A stretch of DNA of 64,000 nucleotides from DATATV01 sp036268615 (GCA_036268615.1 DATATV010000060.1:62001-126000), one strand, 5' to 3'. Numbered from the stretch's first letter, positions 32,307 to 41,830 are shown. Numbers and translations are program-made. The notes: a model not told the origin generated them from the sequence alone.

Positions 32307-34307
32307 TCATGAAGCAATCGGCACCTCCGCACCGTCCCGCAGAAACACCGGGATCTGATCAAGCGGAGCATCCACCCGCACCGTCGAACCGCCCTCATAC
32401 GAGATACCGGTCCAGGCATCCACCCACAACGCCCCGACCGGAAGGTAAACCTCGCGGGTCGACGTGCCCGGATACAACACCGGCGCCACCAGCACATCCG
32501 GCCCCAGTAGGAACTCATCCTCAACGGACCAGGCCGTCACATCAGCCGGATGATCGACGAACAGTGGACGCATCGGTGGCAGTCCGGTCTCATGCGCGGT
32601 CCGCATCTGCGCGGCCAGGTACGGGCGCAACCGCTCCCGAAGGGCCAGCACAGCCGTGATCCGCGCATACGCCTCGTCCCCGAACGACCAGACCTCGTTC
32701 GGGCCGCCGGTCATCTCCTCGCCCAACGGCATCCGGGGATCACGGAAGCCGTGCAGGCGAAACAACGGGCAGAACGCGCCATACTGGAACCAGCGGACGA
32801 TCAGTTCCCGGAACACCGGCGAGTCCGGGTCGCCGCCGTGGAATCCCCCGATGTCCGTTGTCCACCAGGGAATTCCGGACATCGCGACGTTCAGACCGGC
32901 ACGCACCTGGGTCCGCAGCGACTCCCACGTCGCGGGGATGTCCCCGGACCACAGCGCCGAACCGTAACGCTGGCTGCCGGCCCACGCGGATCTCGACAGC
33001 AGGACGACCTCGTCCGCACCTTCGGCCAGCATGCCTTCGTAGAAACCCCGGGCGTGCTGCATCGGATACAGGTTGAGCACCTCACCGCCGGGCCCGGCGT
33101 CCAGACGCAGGTTCTGGGGGTGGCCGGGCTGCAACTCGGGCTCGTCGGCGTCCAGCCACCAGGCCCGGATGCCGTGGTCGAAGTAGTTGCGTTTCACCGT
33201 GGACCACAGGAACTCACGGGCGGCCGGATCGGTGGCGTCGTAGAACGCCACTGGCATCTCAACCTGGAAACCCTTGTCCCGCCAAGGGGAATGTAGTGGG
33301 ATACCCTGTTCGGTGCCGACCAGGAAACCTTGTTCGTGCATGGTGCGGTAGTTCTCCGACAGTGGGTTGACCGTCGGCCAGATGGAGACCATCAGCTTGA
33401 TTCCGAGGTCGGCCAACGAGGCCACCAGGGCCGTCGGGTCGGGCCACTCGGCCGGATCGAAGCGCCAGTCGCCCAGGTGGGGCCAGTGGAAGAAGTCGGC
33501 AACGATCACCGACATCGGCAGCCCGCGCCGCTTGTGCTCGCGGGCCACCGCCAGCAGTTCCCCCGCCGTCCGGTAGCGAAGTTTGCTCTGCCAGAAGCCG
33601 GTGGCCCACTCGGGCATCATCGGTGGATGGCCGGTCGCGTCGGCGTAGTGACGCAGGATGTCGGCCGGGGTGTCGCCGGCGGTGATCCAGTAGTCGACCT
33701 GTCTTGCGCTGTCGGCCACCCATCTGGTGCCGTTGGCGGCCAGCTCGACTCGGCCGACCGCCGGCAGGTTCCACAGGAAGCCATAGCCTCGGTTGGAGAC
33801 CAGGAACGGGACGGACACCTCCGCGTTGCGCTGCACCAGGTCCAGTACCAGGCCCTTCTGGTCCAGCCGGCCATGGGTGTGCTGGCCCAGGCCGTAGATT
33901 CGTTCGTCCGGGTACGAGGCAAAGCGCTGCTCCAGGCGGGCGTAGCCGTTGCCGTCGGACATCCGTAGTCGTGCGCCCGGCCACCAGAAGTGGGCGCGTT
34001 GTTCGGCCAGCAACTCGGTACCGGTGTCGGCGCGGACGAAGCGCAGCAGCGGGTCGACGCCGGTGTCGGTGTTCTCGATGGCCACGATCGCGGTCAGCGC
34101 GCCGTTCGTGATTCGGCCGCCGGTGTCGGTGATGTCGGTGGTCACCTGCTGTGGCTTGGCCGCCACCAGCGCACCGGGGATGTCGTCGATGATCCGGTGT
34201 TCGCCGACCCTGACCCGCAGGCTGTCGGCGCCCCACGGCTCGATGCGGATCACCTCGTGGCGCACCACGACCTCAAGCGCGCGGCCGTCATCGCGGACCG
34301 TGATCAT
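32307..34307 (-). CDS. GH31 glycosidase, probable alpha-xylosidase
   Basis: A 666-residue intracellular enzyme; ATG 34307 follows AAGGAG. An N-terminal beta-sandwich (to about residue 215) leads to a TIM barrel with WWLDADEPEL (nucleophile Asp) and SRSAWAGSQRYG through LWSGD (acid/base Asp), then a beta C-terminal domain. WWLDA-EPE resembles GH31 alpha-xylosidases that remove xylose from xyloglucan oligosaccharides, more than the WxDMNE pattern of alpha-glucosidases. It is the last gene of the sugar transporter operon, 29 bases after the permease, so it would process the imported oligosaccharide; the xylose could then feed xylAB. Confidence 0.85.
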   Translation of the reverse strand: MITVRDDGRALEVVVRHEVIRIEPWGADSLRVRVGEHRIIDDIPGALVAAKPQQVTTDITDTGGRITNGALTAIVAIENTDTGVDPLLRFVRADTGTELLAEQRAHFWWPGARLRMSDGNGYARLEQRFASYPDERIYGLGQHTHGRLDQKGLVLDLVQRNAEVSVPFLVSNRGYGFLWNLPAVGRVELAANGTRWVADSARQVDYWITAGDTPADILRHYADATGHPPMMPEWATGFWQSKLRYRTAGELLAVAREHKRRGLPMSVIVADFFHWPHLGDWRFDPAEWPDPTALVASLADLGIKLMVSIWPTVNPLSENYRTMHEQGFLVGTEQGIPLHSPWRDKGFQVEMPVAFYDATDPAAREFLWSTVKRNYFDHGIRAWWLDADEPELQPGHPQNLRLDAGPGGEVLNLYPMQHARGFYEGMLAEGADEVVLLSRSAWAGSQRYGSALWSGDIPATWESLRTQVRAGLNVAMSGIPWWTTDIGGFHGGDPDSPVFRELIVRWFQYGAFCPLFRLHGFRDPRMPLGEEMTGGPNEVWSFGDEAYARITAVLALRERLRPYLAAQMRTAHETGLPPMRPLFVDHPADVTAWSVEDEFLLGPDVLVAPVLYPGTSTREVYLPVGALWVDAWTGISYEGGSTVRVDAPLDQIPVFLRDGAEVPIAS

Positions 34308-34336
34308 GGGCAACTCCTTGACAGGTAAGGGAGATG

Positions 34337-35164
34337 TCATTCCTTGAGCGCACCGCCGGTCACCCCGGCGACGACGTGGCGCTGGGCGATCACCAGCAGC
34401 GCCGCGGCCGGCACGGACGCGAGTACCGCGGTCGCCATGATGCCGTTCCAGTCAGCGGTCTGGTTGCCGATGAACTTGTAGATGCCCACCGTGATCGGCT
34501 CGATCGTCGAGCCCGTGGTCAACGTGACACCGAACAGGAAATCGGCCCAGGCGAACAGGAACGAGAACAGGCCGGCGGTGATCATCGCGTTGCGGCTGAT
34601 CGGGACGATGATGGAGACGAACGTGCGCAGGTGCCCCGCGCCGTCCACCCGCGCCGACTCGGACAGCTCGCGCGGGATCGAGATCATGAAGGCGCGCAGC
34701 ACCAGGATGGCGAACGGGATGGTCGCGGTGGAGTCGGCCAGGATCAGGGCCGGGTAGCTGTCGATCAGGTCCAGGTCGCTGAACACCGTGTACAGCGAGT
34801 TCGCCATCACGATGCCCGGGATCATCTGCACGATCAACAGCCCGAACAGCACGACCGTGGCACCGCGCACCCGCAGCTGGGCCAGTGCGTACGCGGCCGG
34901 GGCCGCGATCAGCAGGGAGAACACGACCGTGCCCAGGGCGACCAGGACGCTGGTGAGCAGATGGCCCGCCTGGCTGCCCAGGGCCTCCCGGTAGCCGGCG
35001 AACGTGCCGTGCACCGGGAACCACTCCGGGTTCGCCTTGAGCAGTGCGCCGCTGGGCTGAAGCGACGCGTTCACCATCCAGTACAGCGGGAACAGCAGCA
35101 CCACGACGATCACGACGCCGATCGCGGTCCTGCCCCACTGCCGGCCGACGGTCCGCGTGCTCAT
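34337..35164 (-). CDS. Carbohydrate ABC transporter permease (MalG type)
   Basis: A 275-residue permease with six hydrophobic helices and the ATPase-contact EAA loop ESARVDGAGHLRTFVSIIVPIS. The FPLYWMVNASL opening is typical of the CUT1 subfamily, which imports oligosaccharides. ATG 35164 overlaps the stop of the MalF-type partner (ATGA). No ATPase gene is in the operon; as usual in actinobacteria, a shared MsiK-type ATPase elsewhere probably drives it. Confidence 0.9.
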   Translation of the reverse strand: MSTRTVGRQWGRTAIGVVIVVVLLFPLYWMVNASLQPSGALLKANPEWFPVHGTFAGYREALGSQAGHLLTSVLVALGTVVFSLLIAAPAAYALAQLRVRGATVVLFGLLIVQMIPGIVMANSLYTVFSDLDLIDSYPALILADSTATIPFAILVLRAFMISIPRELSESARVDGAGHLRTFVSIIVPISRNAMITAGLFSFLFAWADFLFGVTLTTGSTIEPITVGIYKFIGNQTADWNGIMATAVLASVPAAALLVIAQRHVVAGVTGGALKE

Positions 35165-36126
35165 CGTGCCTCCTCGGCCAGCGTGGTTCGGGCCGAGCGC
35201 AGGTAGACCAGGCCGAACACGGTGGCCACCACGATCAGCAGATTGCCGACGGCCGCGCCCGGGCCGAACTCGTAGAGGCGGAAGGAGAACTGGTAGGACC
35301 ACGTGGTCAGGGTCTGGGTCGCGTTCGCCGGGCCACCGCCGGTGATCACCATGATCACGTCGAACACCTTGATCGTGTAGACCAGCCCGAGCATCAGCAC
35401 GATGCTGGTCACCGGCCGCAGCAGTGGCCAGGTCACGTGGCGGAAGCGCTGCCAGCGGCCGGCACCGTCCAGCGCGGCGGCCTCGTAGAGCGTGCCGGGG
35501 ATGGCCTGCACGCCGCCGTGCAGGATGACCAGGTTGAACGGAATGCCGATCCACACGTTGGCCAGGATCACGGCGGGCAGCGCCCAACTGGTGCTGGTCA
35601 GCCACGGGGTCGGGTCGCTGGTCAGGTGCAGCGCGCGCAGCGCCGCGTTGATCACGCCGTGGTCGGCGTCGAGCATCCACCGCCAGACCGCGCCGCTGAC
35701 CACCAGTGGCAGCAGCCAGGGCAGCAACAGCAGTGAACGCAGCAGCGTGCTGCCCGGGAACCGACCGGCGAAGAACACCGCCAGCGCGAGCCCGATGGTG
35801 AACTGGAAGAAGATCGAACCGACGGTGAACAGCACGGTGTTGAGCACCGCCCTGCCGAACAACGGGTCGGTGAACACGGTGCCGTAGTTGGCAAAGCCGA
35901 CGAACGGCGCCTCGCCGGTGAAGAACGACCGGGTGGTGTAGTCGCGCAGGCTGATCGAGATGTTGTTGACCAGCGGATAGCCGAAGAACACCAGCACGTA
36001 CAGCACGGCGGGCAGCAGGAAGGCCAGTCGCACCAACCGATCCCGGCCGCGATGCCGGGGTCGTGGGCGGCGCGGTCCGGCGGACCGGACCGGCGCACCC
36101 ACGACCCCGTCGGTCAGCACGGTCAT
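35161..36126 (-). CDS. Carbohydrate ABC transporter permease (MalF type)
   Basis: A 321-residue permease: a basic N-terminus (RRPRPRHRGRDR), six hydrophobic helices from about residue 32, and the EAA loop YEAAALDGAGRWQRFRHVTW. VFFGYPLVNNISISL and the FVGFANYGTVF region are typical of MalF-type CUT1 subunits. It pairs with the following MalG-type gene and with the binding protein before it; all junctions are 4-base ATGA overlaps, which implies equal synthesis. Confidence 0.9.
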   Translation of the reverse strand: MTVLTDGVVGAPVRSAGPRRPRPRHRGRDRLVRLAFLLPAVLYVLVFFGYPLVNNISISLRDYTTRSFFTGEAPFVGFANYGTVFTDPLFGRAVLNTVLFTVGSIFFQFTIGLALAVFFAGRFPGSTLLRSLLLLPWLLPLVVSGAVWRWMLDADHGVINAALRALHLTSDPTPWLTSTSWALPAVILANVWIGIPFNLVILHGGVQAIPGTLYEAAALDGAGRWQRFRHVTWPLLRPVTSIVLMLGLVYTIKVFDVIMVITGGGPANATQTLTTWSYQFSFRLYEFGPGAAVGNLLIVVATVFGLVYLRSARTTLAEEAR

Positions 36127-37364
36127 GACCCGGTTGCCTGCTGCTGGGCCTGGGTGAGGGCCTGCTGCGGGGACTGCTGGCCGGTCAGCGCGGACTGGAG
36201 CGCGGCGCCCAGCGCGGTGGACACCTTCGCGTACTTGTCACCCAGCTGCGCGGTGCGCGAGCGCGCGGTCGCCACCTCGCTGACGAACGGCTGCATCTCC
36301 GGGTTCTGCTGACCGAACGTGGTGGCCACCGAGGTCTTGGACGGCACGTAGGCGTGGCCCTTGTCCCAGCTGGACATCGTCTTGTCGGACAGGATGCAGC
36401 TCAGCACCTTGGCCGCCGCCTGCTGGGTGGCATCGCCGGTGGCCGGGATGATGCCGACCTCACCGCCCAGCGCGACCACCGGCTGCTTGCCGGCCTGCGG
36501 CACCGGGATGGGCACGACGCCGTAGTGCAGGTTCGCGGTGGAGTCCAGCCGGGCCAGGTTCCACGAGCCGTTGATCATCATCGCCGCGTTGCCGGCGACG
36601 AACTGGTCGGCCACGTCGTTCTGGTTCCAGGTCAACACCGACTTGGACGTGGACCCGTCGCTGACCAGATCGCTCACGTACTGGAGTGCCTGCACGCCCT
36701 GCGGTGAGTCCAGCTTGGACAGGTCACCGCCGTTGCTCCAGAAGAACGGCAGGAACTGCCAGGTGCCCTCTTCGGTTGCCACCGCGGAGAAGGCCAGGCC
36801 GTACTGCGAGCCCCTGGTCAGTTTGGTCGCGTCCGCCTTGAGCTCGTCCCAGGTGGTCGGCGGCTGGATACCGGCGGCGGTGAGCAGGTCCTTGTTGTAG
36901 ATCAGCGCGAGACCGTTCACCCCGGGCGCCAGGCCGTAGATCTTGCCCTGGTACGTGCCGGCCTGGACGATGCTCTGCGCGTAACCCGCCGCGGAGAAGC
37001 CGTAGTCGGTCAGCGGGGTGAGCGCACCCGTGCTGGCGACCTGTTGCAGCGTCGGGTTGTCGGTGAAGGCGAGGTCGGGCAGCGAGTGCGGGCCTGCCTG
37101 GAGTAACCGGGGCAACAACTGGTCGGTGGGCAGGCTCTGCCGCTTGACGGTCACCCCGGTCTGCTGCTGACAGCCGTCCAGGACCTGCTGCCAGGCGGCG
37201 GAACCCTGCTGGTCGGAGTAGTAGTCCAGCTCGGTGATCGAGCTGCCGGAGCTGCTGCTGGAACCCGACCCGCAGGCCGCGAGGACCAGCGCGGCGACCG
37301 CCGCGGTGACCCCGAGGCCCAGCGTTCGCGGTCGGGGGGATCGACGTTGACCCGGAACGGCCAT
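36123..37364 (-). CDS. Extracellular sugar-binding lipoprotein of the ABC importer
   Basis: A 413-residue solute-binding protein with GGAAGGAG before ATG 37364. The signal peptide ends in the lipobox VLAACG, so the mature protein is anchored by a lipidated Cys at about residue 31, followed by a Ser-rich tether. The remainder has the cluster 1 sugar-binding fold (DQQGSAAWQQVLDGCQQQTG, NKDLLTAAGIQPPTTWDEL, NGSWNLARL). It delivers its ligand to the two permeases. Substrate is probably an alpha-xyloside or related oligosaccharide, judged only from the GH31 enzyme in the same operon. A perfect LacI-type operator lies 15 bases upstream. Confidence 0.9.
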   Translation of the reverse strand: MAVPGQRRSPRPRTLGLGVTAAVAALVLAACGSGSSSSSGSSITELDYYSDQQGSAAWQQVLDGCQQQTGVTVKRQSLPTDQLLPRLLQAGPHSLPDLAFTDNPTLQQVASTGALTPLTDYGFSAAGYAQSIVQAGTYQGKIYGLAPGVNGLALIYNKDLLTAAGIQPPTTWDELKADATKLTRGSQYGLAFSAVATEEGTWQFLPFFWSNGGDLSKLDSPQGVQALQYVSDLVSDGSTSKSVLTWNQNDVADQFVAGNAAMMINGSWNLARLDSTANLHYGVVPIPVPQAGKQPVVALGGEVGIIPATGDATQQAAAKVLSCILSDKTMSSWDKGHAYVPSKTSVATTFGQQNPEMQPFVSEVATARSRTAQLGDKYAKVSTALGAALQSALTGQQSPQQALTQAQQQATGS

Positions 37365-37378
37365 GGTGCTCCTTCCGG

Positions 37379-37398
37379 CGATCGAAGCGCTTCGATCG
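37379..37398. promoter_or_regulatory. LacI-type operator of the ABC/GH31 operon
   Basis: CGATCGAAGCGCTTCGATCG is a perfect 20-base palindrome with the TCGAAGCG-CTTCGA core and central CG of LacI family operators. It lies 15 bases before the start of the binding-protein gene and 42 bases after the LacI gene's stop. Related sites lie in front of lacI and of the GH3 gene. Confidence 0.8.
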
Positions 37399-37439
37399 CA
37401 GTACGGCGAAACAGGATCGGTGGTCGGCGGACAGGGTGA

Positions 37440-38447
37440 TCAGGAACGGGGTGGGGCGGTGCTGTCGCGTACCGTCAGCCGCGGCGAGAGCAGCCGGATC
37501 TCCGGCTGGGCGACGCCCGCCAGCTGGCGCATGGCCATCTCCACGGCCAGCTGACCCACCTCGGCAGTCGGAATGGCCACCGAGGTCAGCGCGACGCCGT
37601 GGTTCTCCACCATGTCGTCCGGGCAGACGGCGACGATCGACATGTCGGCGGGCACCCGCAGCTGCCGGGCGGACAGTTCGGCCAACAGCGCGGAGAGCAC
37701 CGCTTCGTTGTGCACCACCAGCCCGGTCGTCTCGGGCTGCCGGCGGAACAGCTCGTCCAGGCAGGCGCGCAGGCCCTCGTAGGAGGGCAGACACGGCTGC
37801 GCCCGGGCGGTCAGGTTGTGTTCGGTGGCGGCGGCCTGGAACCCGCGCAGGAAGCGGCCGGCGTAACTGGTCCCCCGCTCGTAGACCGCGGGCGACGGGC
37901 CGATCAGCGCGATCCGCCGGTGGCCGAGTTCGGCCAGCTGGGTCGCGGCCGCCGAGCCGGCCGCGGCGAAGTCGAGATCGACGCAGCTCAGGTCGCGGGG
38001 CTGGTCGGGCACGCCGATCAGCACCGCCGGACAACGCAGCGACTGCAACACCGACACCCTGGGCTCGGATGCCTCCACGTCCATCACGATCACCGCGTCC
38101 GCGATCGCCGACGCGGCCACCCGCCGCACGCCCTCCGGACCCTCGTCCTTGGTGAGCAGCAGCAGGTCGTGGTCGTAGCCGCGGGCGGCGGTCACCGCGG
38201 CGGCGACGAACTGCATCACCACCGGCACGTTGAGGTCGACCCGCAGCGGGATCACCAGGGCCAGCACGTTGGTCCGGCTGCTGGCCAGCGCGCGGGCGCC
38301 GGCGTGCGGGTGGTAGCCGAGCCTGCGGATGCTCGCCTCGATCCGGTGGCGGGTCTCCGCGGAGATGGACCGCTTGCCGGACAGGGCGTAGGACACCGTG
38401 CTCGGCGAGACGCCCGCATCTCGAGCGACATCGCTGATGGTCACCAC
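37440..38447 (-). CDS. LacI family transcriptional repressor
   Basis: A 335-residue repressor starting at GTG 38447, with GGGAGA nine bases before. The N-terminal DNA-binding domain is textbook LacI: TISDVARDAGVSPSTVSYALSGK, given here as helix 1, turn and recognition helix (residues 3-25), then a hinge helix with ARALASSRT. The rest is a periplasmic-binding-like effector domain. It lies between the two units it probably controls, the ABC/GH31 operon and the secreted GH3 gene; all three promoter regions contain a TCGAAGCG-type site. Inducer probably the imported oligosaccharide or a product. Confidence 0.9.
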   Translation of the reverse strand: MVTISDVARDAGVSPSTVSYALSGKRSISAETRHRIEASIRRLGYHPHAGARALASSRTNVLALVIPLRVDLNVPVVMQFVAAAVTAARGYDHDLLLLTKDEGPEGVRRVAASAIADAVIVMDVEASEPRVSVLQSLRCPAVLIGVPDQPRDLSCVDLDFAAAGSAAATQLAELGHRRIALIGPSPAVYERGTSYAGRFLRGFQAAATEHNLTARAQPCLPSYEGLRACLDELFRRQPETTGLVVHNEAVLSALLAELSARQLRVPADMSIVAVCPDDMVENHGVALTSVAIPTAEVGQLAVEMAMRQLAGVAQPEIRLLSPRLTVRDSTAPPRS

Positions 38448-38475
38448 GGCAGCCGTCTCCCGGTTGATCGAACCG

Positions 38476-38497
38476 TCGATGCGTCGAAGCGCATCGA
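38476..38497. promoter_or_regulatory. LacI-type operator upstream of lacI
   Basis: TCGATGCG (38476-38483) and CGCATCGA (38490-38497) are perfect 8-base arms separated by TCGAAG; the right part can also be read as TCGAAGCGCATCGA, a variant of the operator at 37379. It lies 29 bases upstream of the lacI start and suggests autoregulation. Confidence 0.65.
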
Positions 38498-38678
38498 TTG
38501 CGTCAAGAAGTTAAGACAGCGCTCCCGGAAATGCAAGCGTTCGACCGGTCGACCGAACCGTTTCAGCTGTTTTCACGCACTCTGTCACCGATTCCGATCG
38601 GTCGAACAAACCCGTGGGACAAGCGGTTTCCACCTGGACCGCTGACCCGTTGCCGAGCCGGTACCGCCATCACGAGTA

Positions 38679-38767
38679 TTGACCGCTTTACCGGCACGCT
38701 GTAATAGTGGCGACCACTCCCCACCAACTTCTACCCGGCCCGCAGCATGATCGTCGAAGCGATTCGA
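38679..38767 (+). promoter_or_regulatory. GH3 gene promoter and LacI-type operator
   Basis: TTGACC (38679-38684), a 17-base spacer and TAATAG (38702-38707) form a good promoter, with transcription expected to start near 38714. TCGAAGCGATTCGA (38754-38767), a near-palindrome of the same type as the other two LacI sites, lies about 40 bases downstream of that start, where a bound repressor would act as a roadblock. The ribosome site and ATG 38795 follow. Confidence 0.7.
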
Positions 38768-38794
38768 TTAGTCGCCACGCGGAGGTGGTACGCC

Positions 38795-41700
38795 ATGACC
38801 GGTGTCCTGGTAACGGCTCGCCCGACCAGGCGGAGGCGGCGGCTGTTCGCGCTGCTGGCCGCGGTGGCACTGGCCGCACTCGCGCTGCCCGGGGCGGCGA
38901 GTGCGAGCACCGGTTACCCGTACCCGTTCCGCAATCCGAACCTGTCGCTGACCACGCGGGTCGACGACCTGCTCGGCCGGCTCACCGTCGCGGAGAAGGT
39001 CTCCCTGCTGCACCAGTACGAACCGGCGATCCCGCGGCTCGGCCTGCCCGCGTTCAAGACCGGAACCGAGGCCCTGCACGGCATCGCCTGGTCGACCGAC
39101 ATCAACAACGGCGGCGCGGTGGTCACCGCGAACGGCACGGTGTTCCCGCAGGCGGTCGGCCTGGCCAGCACCTGGGACCCGACGCTGATCAAGCAGGTCG
39201 GCGACGCGGTCGGGCAGGAGGCCCGTGGTTTCAACGCGGAGAACCCGGCGGTCTGGGGACTCAACCTGTGGGCGCCGGTGGTCAACCTGCTGCGTGACCC
39301 GCGGTGGGGACGCAACGAGGAGGGTTACTCCGAGGACCCGTATCTGACCGGCGCGATCTCCACCGCCTACGGCTCGGGCATCGAGGGCGACAACCCGAAC
39401 TACCTCCAGGCCGCGCCGACGCTCAAGCACTACCTGGCCTACAACAACGAGGCCAACCGGGACACCTCGGACTCGGTGGTACCGCCCAAGATCCTGCACG
39501 ACTACGACCAGCAGGCCTTCGAACCGGCGATCGCGGCCAACGCGGTGACCGGCGTGATGGCCTCCTACAACCTGGTCAACGGCCGGCCGAACACGGTCGA
39601 CCCGGATCTGGCGACGACCGAGCGGAGTTGGACCGGTGACACGCTGATGAACGTCACCGACGCGGGCGCGCCGGACAACCTGACCGGCTCGGAGGGCTAC
39701 TACGCCACTCAGGCCGAGGCGGACGCGGCCGCGATCAAGGCCGGCGTCGACAGCTTCACCACCGACAACACCGACGCGTCGATCACCGTCGCCGCGGTGA
39801 CCGCCGCGCTGCAACAGGGGTTGCTCACCGAGACCGACCTGGACCGCGCGGTCGGCGACATCCTGTCCGTGCGGTTCCGGCTGGGCGACTTCGATCCCGC
39901 CGGCCGCAACCCCTACGCGGCCATCACGCCCGCGGTGATCGACGACGCGGCGCACCAGCAGTTGGCCCGCAAGGCCGCCGACGAGCAGATGGTGCTGCTC
40001 AAGAACTCCGGTGGCACGCTGCCGCTGAATGCCAGCAGCACCAAGAAGGTCGCGGTCGTCGGGCCGCTGGAGAACACGCTCTACACCGACTGGTACTCCG
40101 GCAACCTGCCCTACCAGGTGACCCCGTTGCAGGGCATCACCCAACGGCTGGGCGACAACGGGACGGTCGCGGCCAGCGAGGGGTCTGACCGAATCGCCCT
40201 GCGGGACACCGCGACCGGCAAGTACCTCACCGGGGCCACCGGCAGTGCGGGCGGCACGCTCGCCGAGACCGGCACGTCGGCCGGTGCCGACCAGCAGTTC
40301 GACGTGTTCGACTGGGGTTCCGGGGTGGACACGCTGCGCGCGGTGGCCAACAACGAGTACCTGTCGCTGGGCAGCGGCAACACCGTGGCGAACAACGCGA
40401 CCCAGCCCAACGGTTGGTACGTGCAGCAGCAGTTCAAGCTCGACCAGCAGCCCGACGGCAGCTATGTGCTGGAGTACGCGGGATATGACACCACCGAGTC
40501 CTGGTTCGGGCCGAACAAGTACGCGGTGGTCGGTGCGGACGGCACGGTGAGCATCGCCGCGGCCACCCCGGCGGCGGCCACCCACTTCAGCAAGGACGTG
40601 GTGACCAGCGGCGTGGCCAGTGCGGTGGCCGCAGCGACCGGCGCGAGCGCGGCCGTCGTGGTGGTCGGCAGCATGCCGTTCATCAACGGCCGGGAGGCGC
40701 ACGACCGGACGACGACCGCGCTGCCCGCGTCGCAGGAGGCGTTGGTGGAGGCGGTGCGCAAGGCGAACCCGAACACCATCGTGGTGCTGGAGAACAGTTA
40801 TCCGGACACCATCAACTGGGAACAGGCCAACGTGCCGGCCATCCTGCACACCACGCACGCCGGCCAGGAGACCGGCGACGCACTGGCCGACGTGCTGTTC
40901 GGCGACTACGACCCGAGCGGGCGACTGACCCAGACCTGGTACGCCTCGGACGCGGATCTACCCAGCCTGACCGACTACGACATCAGCAAGTCCGGGCTGA
41001 CCTACGAGTACTACCAGGGCAAACCGCTCTATCCGTTCGGCTACGGCCTGAGCTACACCGGTTTCAGCTACCACAACCTCCGGTTGAGCAGCCCGGTCGC
41101 GGACGCGCAGGGCACCGTGCGGGTGAGCGTCGACGTGACCAACACCGGCAGCCGGGCCGGCACGGACACCGTGCAGCTGTACGCGCACGAACGCCAGTCC
41201 CGGGAACAGCAGCCGCAGGAACAGTTGCGCGGCTTCGGCCAGGTCACCCTCGCACCACAGCAGACCCGTACGGTGACCATCTCGCTGCCGGTCAGCCAAC
41301 TCGCCTTCTGGGACTACACCAGGAACAAGTCGGTGGTCGAAACCGGAACGTACGACCTCGCGGTCGGCGACTCGGCGACGCACACCCCGCTGTCAGCGCC
41401 GTTGGCGGTGCACGGCCAGGTGATCCCGCCGCGGGACCTGACCAGGCAGACGCCGGCGGAGAACTTCGACGACTACAGCGGCGTGACGCTGACCGACACG
41501 AGCAAGGCCAGCGGCACGTCGGTGGCCGCGACCGGTGCCGGCAACTGGATCTCCTTCGCCGACACGGATCTCGCGTCGGGCGTGCGGGGTATTTCCGCCG
41601 CGGTGGCCGATGCGGGACCGGCGACCACCGTGCAGGTCCGGCTGGACGATCCGACCAGCGGGCCGCTGGTCGGCACGCTGGCGATCCCGAGCACCGCGGA

Positions 41701-41815
41701 CAAGTACGCCTACACCACGGTGACCGCGCCACTCGCGCACGCCACCGGCCGGCACACCGTCTACCTCGTCTTCGGCGGCGCGGCGGACCTGGCCGATTTC
41801 CAGCTCACCCGATGA
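38795..41815 (+). CDS. Secreted GH3 beta-glycosidase with C-terminal CBM6
   Basis: A 1006-residue exported enzyme; start ATG 38795 lies behind GGAGG, and a basic N-terminus plus hydrophobic run form a signal peptide (about residues 1-36). A GH3 barrel (RWGRNEEGYSEDPYL, TLKHYLAYNNE, MNVTDAGAP with nucleophile Asp near 289) is followed by the alpha/beta-sandwich domain, which contains a 140-residue insertion (about 460-600) resembling a beta-trefoil. A fibronectin III-like domain (YPFGYGLSYTGFSY onward) and a CBM6-like module from about residue 900 close the protein. Such enzymes are beta-xylosidases or beta-glucosidases. Probable member of the local LacI regulon. Confidence 0.85.
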   Translation: MTGVLVTARPTRRRRRLFALLAAVALAALALPGAASASTGYPYPFRNPNLSLTTRVDDLLGRLTVAEKVSLLHQYEPAIPRLGLPAFKTGTEALHGIAWSTDINNGGAVVTANGTVFPQAVGLASTWDPTLIKQVGDAVGQEARGFNAENPAVWGLNLWAPVVNLLRDPRWGRNEEGYSEDPYLTGAISTAYGSGIEGDNPNYLQAAPTLKHYLAYNNEANRDTSDSVVPPKILHDYDQQAFEPAIAANAVTGVMASYNLVNGRPNTVDPDLATTERSWTGDTLMNVTDAGAPDNLTGSEGYYATQAEADAAAIKAGVDSFTTDNTDASITVAAVTAALQQGLLTETDLDRAVGDILSVRFRLGDFDPAGRNPYAAITPAVIDDAAHQQLARKAADEQMVLLKNSGGTLPLNASSTKKVAVVGPLENTLYTDWYSGNLPYQVTPLQGITQRLGDNGTVAASEGSDRIALRDTATGKYLTGATGSAGGTLAETGTSAGADQQFDVFDWGSGVDTLRAVANNEYLSLGSGNTVANNATQPNGWYVQQQFKLDQQPDGSYVLEYAGYDTTESWFGPNKYAVVGADGTVSIAAATPAAATHFSKDVVTSGVASAVAAATGASAAVVVVGSMPFINGREAHDRTTTALPASQEALVEAVRKANPNTIVVLENSYPDTINWEQANVPAILHTTHAGQETGDALADVLFGDYDPSGRLTQTWYASDADLPSLTDYDISKSGLTYEYYQGKPLYPFGYGLSYTGFSYHNLRLSSPVADAQGTVRVSVDVTNTGSRAGTDTVQLYAHERQSREQQPQEQLRGFGQVTLAPQQTRTVTISLPVSQLAFWDYTRNKSVVETGTYDLAVGDSATHTPLSAPLAVHGQVIPPRDLTRQTPAENFDDYSGVTLTDTSKASGTSVAATGAGNWISFADTDLASGVRGISAAVADAGPATTVQVRLDDPTSGPLVGTLAIPSTADKYAYTTVTAPLAHATGRHTVYLVFGGAADLADFQLTR

Positions 41816-41830
41816 TCCCCGGGTGACCGG

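Larger units (their letters stand above)
38448..38794. other. 347-base divergent control region between lacI and the GH3 gene
   Basis: No gene is visible. The left end carries the lacI operator (38476-38497); the right end carries a sigma70-type promoter (38679-38707), a LacI-type site (38754-38767) and the GH3 ribosome site GGAGG. The middle, about 38510-38670, shows no feature that I can recognise. Confidence 0.7.

Noticed and set aside
38768..40858. 696-codon open frame opposite the GH3 gene
   Set aside because: Antisense shadow with the same biased composition; no ribosome site or domain.
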